Source: Aquimarina algiphila (lineage in GTDB: Bacteria; Bacteroidota; Bacteroidia; Flavobacteriales; Flavobacteriaceae). Taken from it: DNA of 64,000 bases. Location of the stretch: NCBI RefSeq assembly GCF_007489275.1, contig NZ_VLNR01000006.1, positions 62,001-126,000 on the forward strand, given 5' to 3'. How positions within the stretch are numbered: the stretch's first letter is position 1; every line of letters begins with the position of its first letter. The notes below the pieces were generated by a model. That model was not told the DNA's origin and ran no database searches. It saw only the letters and a program-made list of their open reading frames with translations. Shown one piece after another: positions 8,077 through 16,636 of the stretch. Made by a program: the position numbers and the translations under genes.

Positions 8077-8179
8077 GGTTCTGGTTTGTTTTTAGGTTCT
8101 AAAAGATATGAAATATACGTTCTTAAATTCTATTTTTTTAGTTTACTCATGTAACTCTTATTTAATCTATGAGTCTATT

Positions 8180-8187
8180 TATATTTG
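8180..8187 (+). promoter_or_regulatory. TAnnTTTG box before the second head-GIN gene
   Basis: TATATTTG at 8180-8187 matches the Bacteroidota -7 element. No clear TTTG is seen at the -33 position. It would give a leader of about 70 bases before the ATG at 8264. Confidence 0.45.
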
Positions 8188-8263
8188 TAAATAAGTTTTA
8201 TATAGAATGCTATACTTAAACTTAAAAAAAACTGTTTTATTAGCATATAAATTTCACACAAAT

Positions 8264-9124
8264 ATGAGAACTCCACTGCTATTACTATTTGCTCTTCTAG
8301 TATTTGCAAATACATTTGGACAAAAAGAAAAGGTAAAAGGAAACAAAATTGTTAGTACCGAGGAATTCAATACAGAAGCATTTCATACTATAGAAATATA
8401 TGAAAGCTTTGAGGTCACGCTAGATGAAAGTAGTGACAATCAAGTTAAAATTGAAGCTGATAGTAATCTTCAGGAATTAATACAAGTCACTGTTCAGGAT
8501 AGTGTTTTGATTATTAAATCTGATAAAGACTTAAGGCGCGCAAAAGCTTTAAACCTTAGTATTTCTTATGCTACCGAATTAAAAAAAATTAAGGTTTATG
8601 ATAAAGTCAACGCAAAATCATTATCACCTATAACTTCTGGAGAGTTATCGGTAGAAGTAAATGATAATGCAGAAATGTTTTTAACTATAGATGCTGGTAA
8701 AATAAATTATGTAGGAAGCGGAAAGTCCAATACAGAATTGCATGCTACAGCCAGAGAAATTGTATATCAGATTAATGATAATTCTGAGTTAAAAGGCATC
8801 GCGACTACAGACAGTCTTACAGTAGATTTATATCAAAAGGGGGTTGCTAAACTTGAAGGAGAAGTCAAATCGATGCTAGTTAGAGTAGATAACGATACCG
8901 ATTTTTATGGTGAAAAGTTAAGTGCTACAAAAACTACTTTGATAGCAGAAGGGACAAGTGATTGTTTCCTATTGACTAATGAAGAACTTCATATTGACGC
9001 CAAGGACAAAACTGAAATATACCTGCTCGGTGAGCCCAAAATTAGTATAAAAACATTTGCAAATGAAGCAACTTTATATAAGAAAAATATAGACTACGTT
9101 CCTAGTAAATTTAGACTGAAATAA
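8264..9124 (+). CDS. Head-GIN (DUF2807) secreted protein
   Basis: I start it at the ATG at 8264 (MRTPLLLLFALLVFANTFGQ), which gives 286 residues with a clean signal peptide; an upstream ATG at 8207 would bury the signal. The mature part begins like other head-GIN proteins: TEAFHTIEIYESFEVTLDESSDNQVKIEADSNLQELI. It then continues as regular short beta strands to the end. It is a distant paralogue of the lipoprotein at 6482-7201 but lacks the TSGA repeats and the lipid-attachment cysteine. Location is likely periplasm or cell surface. Its stop is followed by a strong terminator shared with trxB. Confidence 0.85.
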   Translation: MRTPLLLLFALLVFANTFGQKEKVKGNKIVSTEEFNTEAFHTIEIYESFEVTLDESSDNQVKIEADSNLQELIQVTVQDSVLIIKSDKDLRRAKALNLSISYATELKKIKVYDKVNAKSLSPITSGELSVEVNDNAEMFLTIDAGKINYVGSGKSNTELHATAREIVYQINDNSELKGIATTDSLTVDLYQKGVAKLEGEVKSMLVRVDNDTDFYGEKLSATKTTLIAEGTSDCFLLTNEELHIDAKDKTEIYLLGEPKISIKTFANEATLYKKNIDYVPSKFRLK

Positions 9125-9149
9125 AATAAACGTTTAACATATTTTAAGT

Positions 9150-9177
9150 AAAAAACCCGTCAAATAGCGGGTTTTTT
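9150..9177. terminator. Bidirectional terminator between head-GIN gene and trxB
   Basis: A 10-bp stem (AAAAAACCCG at 9150-9159 and CGGGTTTTTT at 9168-9177) with an 8-base loop. A-run and T-run on opposite sides make it work for both convergent genes. Confidence 0.9.
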
Positions 9178-9199
9178 AATGCTTTATCTTATCAAACAA

Positions 9200-10171
9200 T
9201 TATGATGCAGAAACTTCTTCATTAGTTTCAACCGTCGCCAAGTATCGTTCTGCATCTAATGCTGCCATACATCCAGTTCCGGCAGCGGTAACTGCTTGTC
9301 TATATTCTTTATCCTGTACATCTCCTGAAGCAAATACTCCTGGGATATTCGTTTTTGTGGATTTACCTTCGGTAATAAGATATCCTGTATCATCCATATC
9401 TAACTGTCCTTTAAATATATCAGTATTAGGTTTATGACCAATAGCAATAAATAAACCGGTGATTGAAATATCTTCTTTCTCTCCAGTTTGGTTATTCACC
9501 ATTCGTAATCCTTCTACTACCTGATCCCCTAATACTTCATCTACCTCTGTATTATATAATACTTTAAGGTTTGGTGTATTATTAACTCTATGTTGCATCG
9601 CTTTAGAAGCTCTCATATAATCCTTACGAACTAACATGGTTACACTAGAGCAGATATTCGCCAGATACGTAGCTTCTTCTGCAGCGGTATCCCCTGCTCC
9701 AACAATAGCAACATCCTGTCCTTTATAGAAAAAACCATCACAAACTGCACATGCAGATACTCCACCACCTCTAAGCTTTTGCTCACTTGGTAGTCCAAGA
9801 TATTTTGCAGTAGCTCCAGTAGAAATAATTACTGTTTCTGCTTCTATTTGAGTAGAATTATCAACAGTAACCTTATGAATTCCTCCTTGTTCCTTACTAA
9901 ATTCTACAGAAGTAACCATTCCAATACGTACTTCTGTACCAAAACGTTCTGCTTGTTGTTGTAGCTGTACCATCATGGTTGGTCCATCTATTCCTTCAGG
10001 ATATCCGGGGAAATTATCTACTTCTGTAGTGGTAGTTAATTGTCCTCCTGGTTCCATACCAGTATACATAATTGGTTTAAGATCAGCTCTTGCTGCGTAT
10101 ATCGCTGCTGTATATCCCGCAGGTCCAGAACCTATAATAAGACATTTTATTCTTTCTATTGTATCAGACAT
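9200..10171 (-). CDS. trxB: Thioredoxin-disulfide reductase
   Basis: A 323-residue flavoprotein that moves electrons from NADPH through FAD to thioredoxin in the cytoplasm. The FAD-binding motif is GSGPAGYTAAIYAARADL near the N-terminus. The redox pair is CAVC (Cys141, Cys144) in SACAVCDGFFYKG. The NADPH-binding segment is VAIVGAGDTAAEEATYLA, and the closing FAD segment is PGVFASGDVQDKEYRQAVTAAGTGCMAALDAERYL. Length matches the family. It stands alone: convergent with the head-GIN gene across a terminator, and divergent from the channel gene across about 160 bp. It may support peroxide defence together with OxyR elsewhere, but nothing here shows shared control. Confidence 0.97.
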   Translation of the reverse strand: MSDTIERIKCLIIGSGPAGYTAAIYAARADLKPIMYTGMEPGGQLTTTTEVDNFPGYPEGIDGPTMMVQLQQQAERFGTEVRIGMVTSVEFSKEQGGIHKVTVDNSTQIEAETVIISTGATAKYLGLPSEQKLRGGGVSACAVCDGFFYKGQDVAIVGAGDTAAEEATYLANICSSVTMLVRKDYMRASKAMQHRVNNTPNLKVLYNTEVDEVLGDQVVEGLRMVNNQTGEKEDISITGLFIAIGHKPNTDIFKGQLDMDDTGYLITEGKSTKTNIPGVFASGDVQDKEYRQAVTAAGTGCMAALDAERYLATVETNEEVSAS

Positions 10172-10332
10172 ATTCTTTTCATTTTGTTATGATGTAAAAG
10201 TAGCAATTTGATCAGAAACCTTACATTAAAGTTATTAAGAATTGTTATTAACCTATAAAGTTCAATTATTGAATTTTTTCTTCATACTCAATACTATTAC
10301 ATTTACATTCTATAAAATTCCCTGATAAGATT

Positions 10333-10959
10333 ATGACTTTTTTTGATGTATTAGATATTTTAGGAACTGTTGCATTTGCAATATCTGGAGCGCTAAGTGC
10401 TATGAATCGAAGATTTGACCTTTTTGGTATTTTTATTATTGCCTTTGTAACGGCAATTGGAGGAGGTACAATTCGTGATATACTTATCGGAAATACACCA
10501 GTTTCATGGATGCAAAATATTACCACTATGTATTTGATAAGTGGAATAACCATATTTTCTATTATTTTTAGAAATAAACTGGATTATCTTAAAGGATCAC
10601 TTTTTTTATTCGATACTATTGGATTAGGAATTTTTACCATTACAGGAGTAGAAACAGGAATCAACGCAGGATTAGAACCAATTGTATCTATTGCTCTAGG
10701 AGCCACAACCGGCTGTTTTGGAGGGGTAATTCGTGATATTTTATGTAATGAAATCCCTGTGATTTTCAGAAAAGAAATATATGCAACAGCATCTATAGCA
10801 GGTGGGATATGTTTTATGGTTCTATATTCATTAGATTTGGATCAAAACATAACATATATTTCTACCGCCCTTTTAATCATTATAATTAGATTACTGGTAG
10901 TAAAATATAGAGTATCCTTACCTTTATTTACTATTGCAGACAGAAATACTATTGAATGA
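10333..10959 (+). CDS. Trimeric intracellular cation channel family protein (UPF0126)
   Basis: A 208-residue membrane protein with two copies of the UPF0126/TRIC domain, each of about three helices. The glycine-rich channel signature is seen in both: AIGGGTIRDILIGNTPVSWM in the first half and GCFGGVIRDILCNEIPVIF in the second. Bacterial members form trimeric cation channels. The start MTFFDVLDILGTVAFAISGALSA is typical, and the length fits. The gene is followed 52 bp later by a thioesterase on the same strand, possibly co-transcribed. Ion selectivity in vivo is not known. Confidence 0.93.
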   Translation: MTFFDVLDILGTVAFAISGALSAMNRRFDLFGIFIIAFVTAIGGGTIRDILIGNTPVSWMQNITTMYLISGITIFSIIFRNKLDYLKGSLFLFDTIGLGIFTITGVETGINAGLEPIVSIALGATTGCFGGVIRDILCNEIPVIFRKEIYATASIAGGICFMVLYSLDLDQNITYISTALLIIIIRLLVVKYRVSLPLFTIADRNTIE

Positions 10960-11011
10960 ATTTATAGTACCTTTTATATATTAATTTTATAACACATCTT
11001 ATCTGTTAATA

Positions 11012-11464
11012 ATGAAATTCGAACCTAAATCAGATCATTATCATAAAAAAGTAAGAGAGAGTTTTGAGCGTCAGAAATTTATGAAGCTAATAAATGCAAA
11101 ATTAATAGATGTTCAACCTGGATATTGTGAAATCCATGTCCCATATGATTCTAATCTCACACAACAACATGGTTTTTTTCATGCAGGAGTAATTAGTACG
11201 ATAGCAGATAATACTGCTGGTTATGCAGGTTTTTCATTAATGGAGAAAGATTCTTCTGTATTAACTGTAGAATTTAAGATCAATTTAATGGCTCCAGGAG
11301 ATGGCGAATTGCTTATTGGGAAATCAACCGTTTTAAAAAATGGTAGAACATTAACGATATGTAGATCTGAAATATTTATTGTTAAAAATGGGAAAGAAAA
11401 ACTATGTGCTGCCGCGCAAATAACATTAATTGAACTCAAAAACAGCACCGATGGCAGTACTTAA
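11012..11464 (+). CDS. PaaI-family hotdog thioesterase
   Basis: A 150-residue hotdog-fold protein of the PaaI thioesterase type. The core helix motif is QQHGFFHAGVISTIADNTAGYAGFSLM, in which the HGxxHAGxxxxxAD pattern supplies the active site that hydrolyses acyl-CoA thioesters. The following strand VLTVEFKINLMAPGDGELL is also typical. The physiological acyl-CoA is not evident. It follows the channel gene by about 50 bp and ends before a strong terminator. The N-terminal KSDHYHKKVRESFERQKFMKLI helix is usual for flavobacterial members. Confidence 0.92.
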   Translation: MKFEPKSDHYHKKVRESFERQKFMKLINAKLIDVQPGYCEIHVPYDSNLTQQHGFFHAGVISTIADNTAGYAGFSLMEKDSSVLTVEFKINLMAPGDGELLIGKSTVLKNGRTLTICRSEIFIVKNGKEKLCAAAQITLIELKNSTDGST

Positions 11465-11481
11465 GATCAATTTAAAAATAA

Positions 11482-11508
11482 AAAAGCGTCGTTTATAACG
11501 ACGCTTTT
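11482..11508. terminator. Bidirectional terminator between thioesterase and fasciclin genes
   Basis: A perfect 12-bp stem (AAAAGCGTCGTT at 11482-11493, AACGACGCTTTT at 11497-11508) with a 3-base loop and flanking A/T-runs between convergent genes. Confidence 0.92.
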
Positions 11509-11531
11509 AACAGAAAAACCAAATTAATACC

Positions 11532-12053
11532 TTACTTAGGCATTACCACATCACTAATAATATGGATTACTCCATTATTAGCCATCACATCTGTTTTTAC
11601 GATCTGACTGTATTTTCCATTTTGATCTTTCAACCAAATCTTACCATCCTTTTTTATAACATTAATTTTGGCACCACTTAAAGTAGTTAGTTCTACTTTT
11701 CCTTTTCCCTTTTTCAGGGCATTTACAACATCCTCTGCTGCAAGTTTTCCACTTACTACATGATAGGTAAGAATCGAAGTTAATTTTTGTTTGTTTGCAG
11801 GCTCTAACAGAGAATTCAATGTTTTTGCATCTATTTTAGCAAAAGCATCATTAGTTGGAGCAAAAACGGTAAAAGGACCATCTCCTTTTAATGCTTTCAC
11901 TAGATCTGCAGCTTTTAAGGCAGTAACTAATGTAGAAAAATCATCTACAGATACCGCTACATCAACAATATCCTTGTTTGATTGTTGTGCAGATAGAGAT
12001 TGTACGAATAAAAATAAAATAAGTGTTGAAATAACAAAAGCTAATTTTTTCAT
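11532..12053 (-). CDS. Secreted fasciclin-domain protein
   Basis: A 173-residue protein with a signal peptide (MKKLAFVISTLILFLFVQSLSAQ) and one FAS1 domain filling the rest. The FAS1 motifs are clear: H1-like FTVFAPTNDAFAKI, the YHVV segment (LTYHVVSGKL) and the closing NGVIHIISDVVMP. FAS1 proteins act in adhesion and matrix interactions at the cell surface. It is divergent from an ECF sigma factor and anti-sigma gene across 117 bp. This arrangement is common in flavobacteria and suggests that the sigma factor controls the fasciclin gene, which I infer only from context. Confidence 0.93.
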   Translation of the reverse strand: MKKLAFVISTLILFLFVQSLSAQQSNKDIVDVAVSVDDFSTLVTALKAADLVKALKGDGPFTVFAPTNDAFAKIDAKTLNSLLEPANKQKLTSILTYHVVSGKLAAEDVVNALKKGKGKVELTTLSGAKINVIKKDGKIWLKDQNGKYSQIVKTDVMANNGVIHIISDVVMPK

Positions 12054-12146
12054 GATTTTTGTTTTAATAGTTAAACTTTTTTTGTGCTTTACATTATCAT
12101 ATACACATGTTTTATAGTTTTGGATGAGGTTGGGTTGTTTTTTTAT

Positions 12147-12154
12147 TAAATTTG
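12147..12154 (+). promoter_or_regulatory. TAnnTTTG box before the ECF sigma gene
   Basis: TAAATTTG at 12147-12154 matches the -7 element of the housekeeping Bacteroidota sigma factor. It lies 17 bp before the ATG. No well-placed -33 element is visible. Confidence 0.45.
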
Positions 12155-12170
12155 AATAATCTCACTCCAC

Positions 12171-12725
12171 ATGCAAGATGATTTAGAGCTTATAAAACGA
12201 TTACAGAAAAAAGATCCGAAAGCGTTGTCTACAATATATGACAGGTATTCTGGCGCTTTGTACGGTGTAATTCTTCGTATCTGTAAAGATGAAACTCAAG
12301 CTCAGGACTTATTACAAGAAACATTTTTGAAAATTTGGGAAAAATCAAATTCTTACGACTTTAAAAAGGGAAAATTCTTTACATGGTCATATCGAATTGC
12401 AAAAAACAGTACTTTAAATGCATTACGAAATCCTTCTAGACTCATCCAAAATGAGGATTTGAGTGTATATAAAAATAAAGAAACTTTTGAGCCCGAATTA
12501 GATACAATGCAATTGAATGGTTCATTGAAGAAACTTGAGCCTCATCATCAAAGGGCAATAGAATTAGTTTACTTTAATGGACTTACACATCGAGAAGCTC
12601 ATGAAGAAATGAATGTACCATTAGGAACTTTTAAGTCTTATATTAGACAAGCATTAAAAAAATTAAGAGAAGAATATGAGAAGGGATTGATTATAGTATG
12701 GATGATTATAGAAAAGATGATATGA
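12171..12725 (+). CDS. ECF-type RNA polymerase sigma factor
   Basis: A 184-residue sigma-70 family protein of the extracytoplasmic function group. Region 2 reads DLLQETFLKIWEKSNSYDFKKGKFFTWSYRIAKN, with the usual -10 recognition residues. Region 4 reads QRAIELVYFNGLTHREAHEEMNVPLGTFKSYIRQALKKLRE, a helix-turn-helix for the -35 element. It would direct RNA polymerase to a small set of genes once released from its anti-sigma partner. The stop overlaps the next start (ATGA at 12722-12725), so sigma and anti-sigma are translated together. The signal is unknown; the divergent fasciclin gene is a likely target. Confidence 0.95.
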   Translation: MQDDLELIKRLQKKDPKALSTIYDRYSGALYGVILRICKDETQAQDLLQETFLKIWEKSNSYDFKKGKFFTWSYRIAKNSTLNALRNPSRLIQNEDLSVYKNKETFEPELDTMQLNGSLKKLEPHHQRAIELVYFNGLTHREAHEEMNVPLGTFKSYIRQALKKLREEYEKGLIIVWMIIEKMI

Positions 12726-13510
12726 TGGATAGAAATTCTATAAAAAATACAGGGATATTAGAACAATATTTGTTGGGAGAACTCTCGGAAGATCAATGTA
12801 TCAAAATCGAGAACATGCTTAATGAAGATGAAGAGTTACGTGAATATTTTAATAAAATAGAAGATGACTTTGAAAAATTAGCTTTCGAAAATGCTATTGC
12901 ACCTCCACCTGAGATAAAAGTATCTTTAATGGATACTATTGAAAATGCAAATGCTTTAGAAGATAAAAAAACAATCCCGATCAATAACAAAAATAAAACT
13001 CGTATTTATCTTAATATAGCGGCAAGCATAGCTGTTCTTTGTATGTTAGGTTCTGGTTGGCTGTATATGCAATGGCAGGATTCCAAAAAAAATCTAGAAA
13101 TTGTAGAAAATGAGACTTCCAATTTACAAAATCGCATAACAATTCTAGAAGAGAACCTAAATGAAATTAGTACCTGGTATGGTGCAATTAATAACCCGAA
13201 TACAATACAATTGGTATTAAAAGGAAATGAGATTTCTCCAAGTTCTAATGCGATCACATATGTCAATCACAATGAAAAAATTGTGATTCTAAATCCCGAA
13301 GGACTAGCTAAACTAAAGGATAATGAAACATACCAAATGTGGGCAGATGTAGACGGCGAAATGATTGATATGGGTATCATCCCTAGAGATAAAAAAATGA
13401 TTGCTATGAAATATATAGATGATGCTTCATCTATTAATATTACTATAGAACCAGCAGGAGGAAATGACCATCCAACCGTAGAGCGTTTAATTTCTAATGT
13501 ATTATTATAA
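12722..13510 (+). CDS. Transmembrane anti-sigma factor (RskA-like C-terminus)
   Basis: A 262-residue protein starting at the ATG that overlaps the sigma stop. The N-terminal cytoplasmic part has the short anti-sigma helix pattern (EQYLLGELSEDQCIKIENMLNEDEELREYF). One membrane helix follows near residues 98-117 (IYLNIAASIAVLCMLGSGWLY). A coiled coil comes next, then the periplasmic anti-sigma-K (RskA) domain (ILNPEGLAKLKDNETYQMWADVDGEMIDMGI). It would hold the ECF sigma factor at the membrane until an envelope signal arrives. The following acetyltransferase gene starts immediately after the stop, with no spacer. Confidence 0.92.
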   Translation: MMDRNSIKNTGILEQYLLGELSEDQCIKIENMLNEDEELREYFNKIEDDFEKLAFENAIAPPPEIKVSLMDTIENANALEDKKTIPINNKNKTRIYLNIAASIAVLCMLGSGWLYMQWQDSKKNLEIVENETSNLQNRITILEENLNEISTWYGAINNPNTIQLVLKGNEISPSSNAITYVNHNEKIVILNPEGLAKLKDNETYQMWADVDGEMIDMGIIPRDKKMIAMKYIDDASSINITIEPAGGNDHPTVERLISNVLL

Positions 13511-13972
13511 GTGATAAAATTTAGAGAAGCAACTCAAGAAGATCTTTCGACAATCATACACATGATTGCAAATGACGATCTCGGCAAAACCAGAGAAAAC
13601 TTTCAAACCCCATTACCCAAAGAATATGTCGATGCTTTTGTTGCTATACATCGTGATCCCAATCAGGAATTAATAGTGGTAGAAAATGTTAATTCTCAAA
13701 TTGTAGGAACACTTCAGCTCACTTTTATTCAATATCTCACGTATCAAGGTGGAATACGAGCTCAAATTGAAGCCGTTAGAATTCGAGATGATCAAAGAGG
13801 CAAAGGAATAGGTCAAGAAATGTTTGCATGGGCTATAGAGCGCGCCAAACAAAGAGGTGCTCACGTATTACAACTTACAACAGATAAAAAAAGACCCGAA
13901 GCAATCAAGTTTTATAAAAAACTTGGATTTAAAGATTCTCATGAAGGTATGAAACTTCATTTTTCTGTTTAA
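13511..13972 (+). CDS. GNAT-family N-acetyltransferase
   Basis: A 153-residue GNAT acetyltransferase. The acetyl-CoA binding motif A is IEAVRIRDDQRGKGIGQEMFAWAIERAK, with the R-x-x-G-x-G/A loop, and motif B is AIKFYKKLGFK. The start is a GTG placed directly after the anti-sigma stop, giving MIKFREATQEDL, which is the usual start of this group. Tight spacing suggests the same transcript as the sigma/anti-sigma pair. Close relatives of similar sequence are uncharacterised; an amino-group acceptor (antibiotic, polyamine or protein) cannot be named. Confidence 0.92.
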   Translation: MIKFREATQEDLSTIIHMIANDDLGKTRENFQTPLPKEYVDAFVAIHRDPNQELIVVENVNSQIVGTLQLTFIQYLTYQGGIRAQIEAVRIRDDQRGKGIGQEMFAWAIERAKQRGAHVLQLTTDKKRPEAIKFYKKLGFKDSHEGMKLHFSV

Positions 13973-13996
13973 CATATTAGATTAAGTAGTCAAAAA

Positions 13997-14887
13997 ATGG
14001 ATACTAAAACAATAGGTATTTTAGGCATAGGAGCAATTGGATCTGTAATTGCATCTTTGATAAATCCTCAATACCTGCCAAATACATATCACTATAACAG
14101 GTCACCAAGAGAAACGATTAAAATAAAAAGAAATAATATAAAAATTGAGTTCTCAATACGTTGTGATATTTACATTGATAAAAAACAACATTTAGATTGG
14201 TTGATTATTTGTCTAAAAGAATATCAATTCGAGAATGCAAAAGAATGGTTATCCAAACTCATTGGTCCTTCAACAAAAATTGTGGTAATTCGTAATGGTT
14301 TGCAACTAAAAGAACCTATCCTAGAATTTACTTCAGAAAATTATATTATAGAATGTATGATCGATTGTCCTGTGCAACCGGGCTCTGATGGATTTTATGA
14401 ACAGTTAAGAAAACCAACTATTACAATTTCTAAAAAAGAAGCACTAAAAGAGTTCTCTGATTTATTTAATAAAAAAGAACTTTGTATCAAAACTACTTCT
14501 GACTTTAAAACCGAAAGCTGGAAAAAAGTATGTGAAAGCTCAACTTTAGGAGCCATTCTATGCTTAACAGGAGAAACATGCTGGGTTTTCAAAGATCCAA
14601 AAATGCAAGAGCTCTATAAGAGCTTGCTTATCGAAGGTATTAATGTTGCAAAAGCTGATGGAGCCAATATTAATGATTCTTTTATTGATGAAATGTTTGA
14701 CAAACTCATCAAATACCCGGACACAAAAGGAAGTTCTATGCTAACCGATAGACGCAATGGTAATCCAATTGAATTAGGAGCCAAAAATGGTGTAATCAAA
14801 AAAAAAGGAGCTTTCTATCATATTAACACTCCTTTTACTAATTTGATTTGCAATATCCTAAGTAAAATAAATCGCTCTCCAAAATAG
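13997..14887 (+). CDS. Ketopantoate reductase (ApbA/PanE)-family oxidoreductase
   Basis: A 296-residue protein of the ApbA/PanE family, NADPH-dependent 2-dehydropantoate 2-reductases. The Rossmann motif is GILGIGAIGSVIAS at the N-terminus. The C-terminal domain has SWKKVCESSTLGAILCLTG and the closing KGSSMLTDRRNGNPIELGAKNGVI, in which the KGSSMLTD and E-x-(D/G) residues shape the active site. The N-terminal domain is somewhat degenerate beyond the first motif. It may make pantoate for coenzyme A or act on another 2-keto acid; many genomes hold several such paralogues. It follows the acetyltransferase by 24 bp. Confidence 0.88.
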   Translation: MDTKTIGILGIGAIGSVIASLINPQYLPNTYHYNRSPRETIKIKRNNIKIEFSIRCDIYIDKKQHLDWLIICLKEYQFENAKEWLSKLIGPSTKIVVIRNGLQLKEPILEFTSENYIIECMIDCPVQPGSDGFYEQLRKPTITISKKEALKEFSDLFNKKELCIKTTSDFKTESWKKVCESSTLGAILCLTGETCWVFKDPKMQELYKSLLIEGINVAKADGANINDSFIDEMFDKLIKYPDTKGSSMLTDRRNGNPIELGAKNGVIKKKGAFYHINTPFTNLICNILSKINRSPK

Positions 14888-14966
14888 CGTTATATAATAA
14901 TTACTGCAGTGTTATTTTTTACCAAAATCTTACGTTTTTTTAAGATATAATAATAATTCTAATTTG

Positions 14967-14974
14967 TACTTTTG
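14967..14974 (+). promoter_or_regulatory. TAnnTTTG box before the metal-uptake-like locus
   Basis: TACTTTTG at 14967-14974 matches the -7 element; it lies 21 bp before the ATG of the small Cys-motif protein. The -33 position has only a T-rich string. Confidence 0.5.
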
Positions 14975-14995
14975 CAGCAAATTTAACGTGTATTG

Positions 14996-15385
14996 ATGAG
15001 AATATTTTTCTCCATACTTTTATTTGCTTCTTTTGCCATACGGCCCATGATACAAATCAGTACCGTTCTATATTATCAGCTTAACATTGATACTATAGTA
15101 GAAAAGTATTGTGTCAATAAAGAACGGCCAAGGCTAAATTGTAACGGAAAATGTTATTTAATGAGTCAGATGAAAGCCAAAACGCAACCATCTTCAGAGG
15201 ATTCTTCTGGCACCATTGTAATTACCGAAGCTTTTATTCCGCTTTTTTTTCAGGATCATACAGTACAGATAAAAAATACAAATCCTTTCATTTCTGAGTA
15301 TACTCAAAACTGGAAAGTAAAATATTTACATACAAAAGCAATTTCCAAAGATATCGACCACCCTCCTGAGCATATCCTTTCATAA
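14996..15385 (+). CDS. Small secreted/membrane protein with CNGKC motif
   Basis: A 129-residue protein beginning at the ATG at 14996 (a TTG one codon upstream is less likely). The first 20 residues are hydrophobic (MRIFFSILLFASFAIRP). The conserved-looking centre is VLYYQLNIDTIVEKYCVNKERP followed by LNCNGKCYLMSQM, with three cysteines. I recall similar small proteins before TonB receptor and PepSY genes in flavobacteria. No function is established; the Cys-rich motif and the neighbours suggest metal handling in the periplasm, which is inference. It heads a run of co-directional genes to 21.2 kb. Confidence 0.75.
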   Translation: MRIFFSILLFASFAIRPMIQISTVLYYQLNIDTIVEKYCVNKERPRLNCNGKCYLMSQMKAKTQPSSEDSSGTIVITEAFIPLFFQDHTVQIKNTNPFISEYTQNWKVKYLHTKAISKDIDHPPEHILS

Positions 15386-15396
15386 TTATTCTAACA

Positions 15397-15416
15397 TACT
15401 TTTGAATTTACTTTTG
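15397..15416 (+). promoter_or_regulatory. Two overlapping TAnnTTTG boxes
   Basis: TACTTTTG occurs twice, at 15397-15404 and 15409-15416, in a 12-bp direct repeat. Either could be a -7 element for the Met-rich outer-membrane protein, leaving a leader of about 130 bases. No recognised riboswitch is seen in that leader. Confidence 0.4.
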
Positions 15417-15549
15417 AATACGAATCAATTCCTATTCAGCATGTATTAATGCAAAAAATTCAAACCTTTTAAATATCATAACAATGATGACTCCTCTGTA
15501 TACCTAAAAGTAAACAGTTGGAGAGCATCGTAATAATTCATTCTATAAG

Positions 15550-16566
15550 ATGAAAAAACACATCTATGCCCTACTCTTAGCGGCTACTCAAATAATATTT
15601 GCTCAAGAAGAAAATAAATGGTCAGGGGCACGTCCAGATGGCCATGCCCCCATCTCTGTAATGGGAGATCATACCCATGGAAAGGGAGAAGTAATGTTCT
15701 CCTACCGATATATGTATATGAACATGGATGAACTTAATAGAGGAAGCGAAAATGTCCCCTTCTCTAATGCATTACGTCCCAATGACATTTATATGGTTAC
15801 TCCAACTAGTATGCCTATGAATATGCATATGCTGGGGGCTATGTATGCACCAAGTGATAAAATCACTTTAGTAGGAATGGTTAATTATCTATCAAGTGAA
15901 ATGGATCATGTGACCGCTATGGGAGGATCATTTACTACTCAGTCTTCTGGTTTTGGTGACACAAAAGTTTCTGCACTTTATAAGTTTTTTAACAAAAACA
16001 CTCAACAATTACATGCACAAGTTGGTCTATCAATTCCTACTGGTAGTATTGATGAAGAAGATGTTACTCCTGCATCTTCTCCTAATGAAGTAATCCTCCC
16101 CTATCCTATGCAAATAGGAAGTGGAACATGGGATGCCGAGCTAGCTTTAACCTATCTAAAACAATGGGGAACTCTTTCTTTTGGATCACAAGCCAGAACT
16201 ACACTACGTACAGGAAAAAATGACAATAACTATCGTCTGGGAAACAAATACAGCATCAATAATTGGGTAGCAGTGAAAGCTCTGGATTGGTTAAGTTTTT
16301 CGGGAAGAATAGAATTAGGTGCAATTGATAAAATCGAAGGTATTAATCCTGTGCTTAATCCAATGATGGTTATTACAGCCGATACTGCTAATTCAGGAAT
16401 GACATATGCAAATGCTGGTCTTGGCTTTAATTTGTATGCTTTTAAAGGAAACCTGAAAGATCTTCGATTAGGTTTTGAAGCTGCATTACCGGTATTTCAA
16501 AACATGAACGGAGTACAGCTTAGGACCAAAGAAACATTGACATTAGGGTTGCAATACGCTTTATAG
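15550..16566 (+). CDS. Met/His-rich outer-membrane beta-barrel protein
   Basis: A 338-residue protein with a signal peptide (MKKHIYALLLAATQIIFAQ). The mature part is a beta-barrel of alternating strands ending in YAL, like proteins annotated as transporters of the phenol-degradation MetA type. The first 120 residues are very rich in methionine and histidine: MGDHTHGKGEVMFSYRYMYM, then MNMDELNRG, and PTSMPMNMHMLGAMYAPS. Such runs are typical of copper(I) binding proteins. It lies between the CNGKC protein and a TonB-dependent receptor. A role in copper acquisition or tolerance is my inference from composition and context; the family itself is not well characterised. Confidence 0.8.
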   Translation: MKKHIYALLLAATQIIFAQEENKWSGARPDGHAPISVMGDHTHGKGEVMFSYRYMYMNMDELNRGSENVPFSNALRPNDIYMVTPTSMPMNMHMLGAMYAPSDKITLVGMVNYLSSEMDHVTAMGGSFTTQSSGFGDTKVSALYKFFNKNTQQLHAQVGLSIPTGSIDEEDVTPASSPNEVILPYPMQIGSGTWDAELALTYLKQWGTLSFGSQARTTLRTGKNDNNYRLGNKYSINNWVAVKALDWLSFSGRIELGAIDKIEGINPVLNPMMVITADTANSGMTYANAGLGFNLYAFKGNLKDLRLGFEAALPVFQNMNGVQLRTKETLTLGLQYAL

Positions 16567-16636
16567 AACATAAAAATCATAAAAAATTAAACATGGTTTA
16601 TTGATTTCAAAAAAGCATGTTAAGAGAATATAAAAA

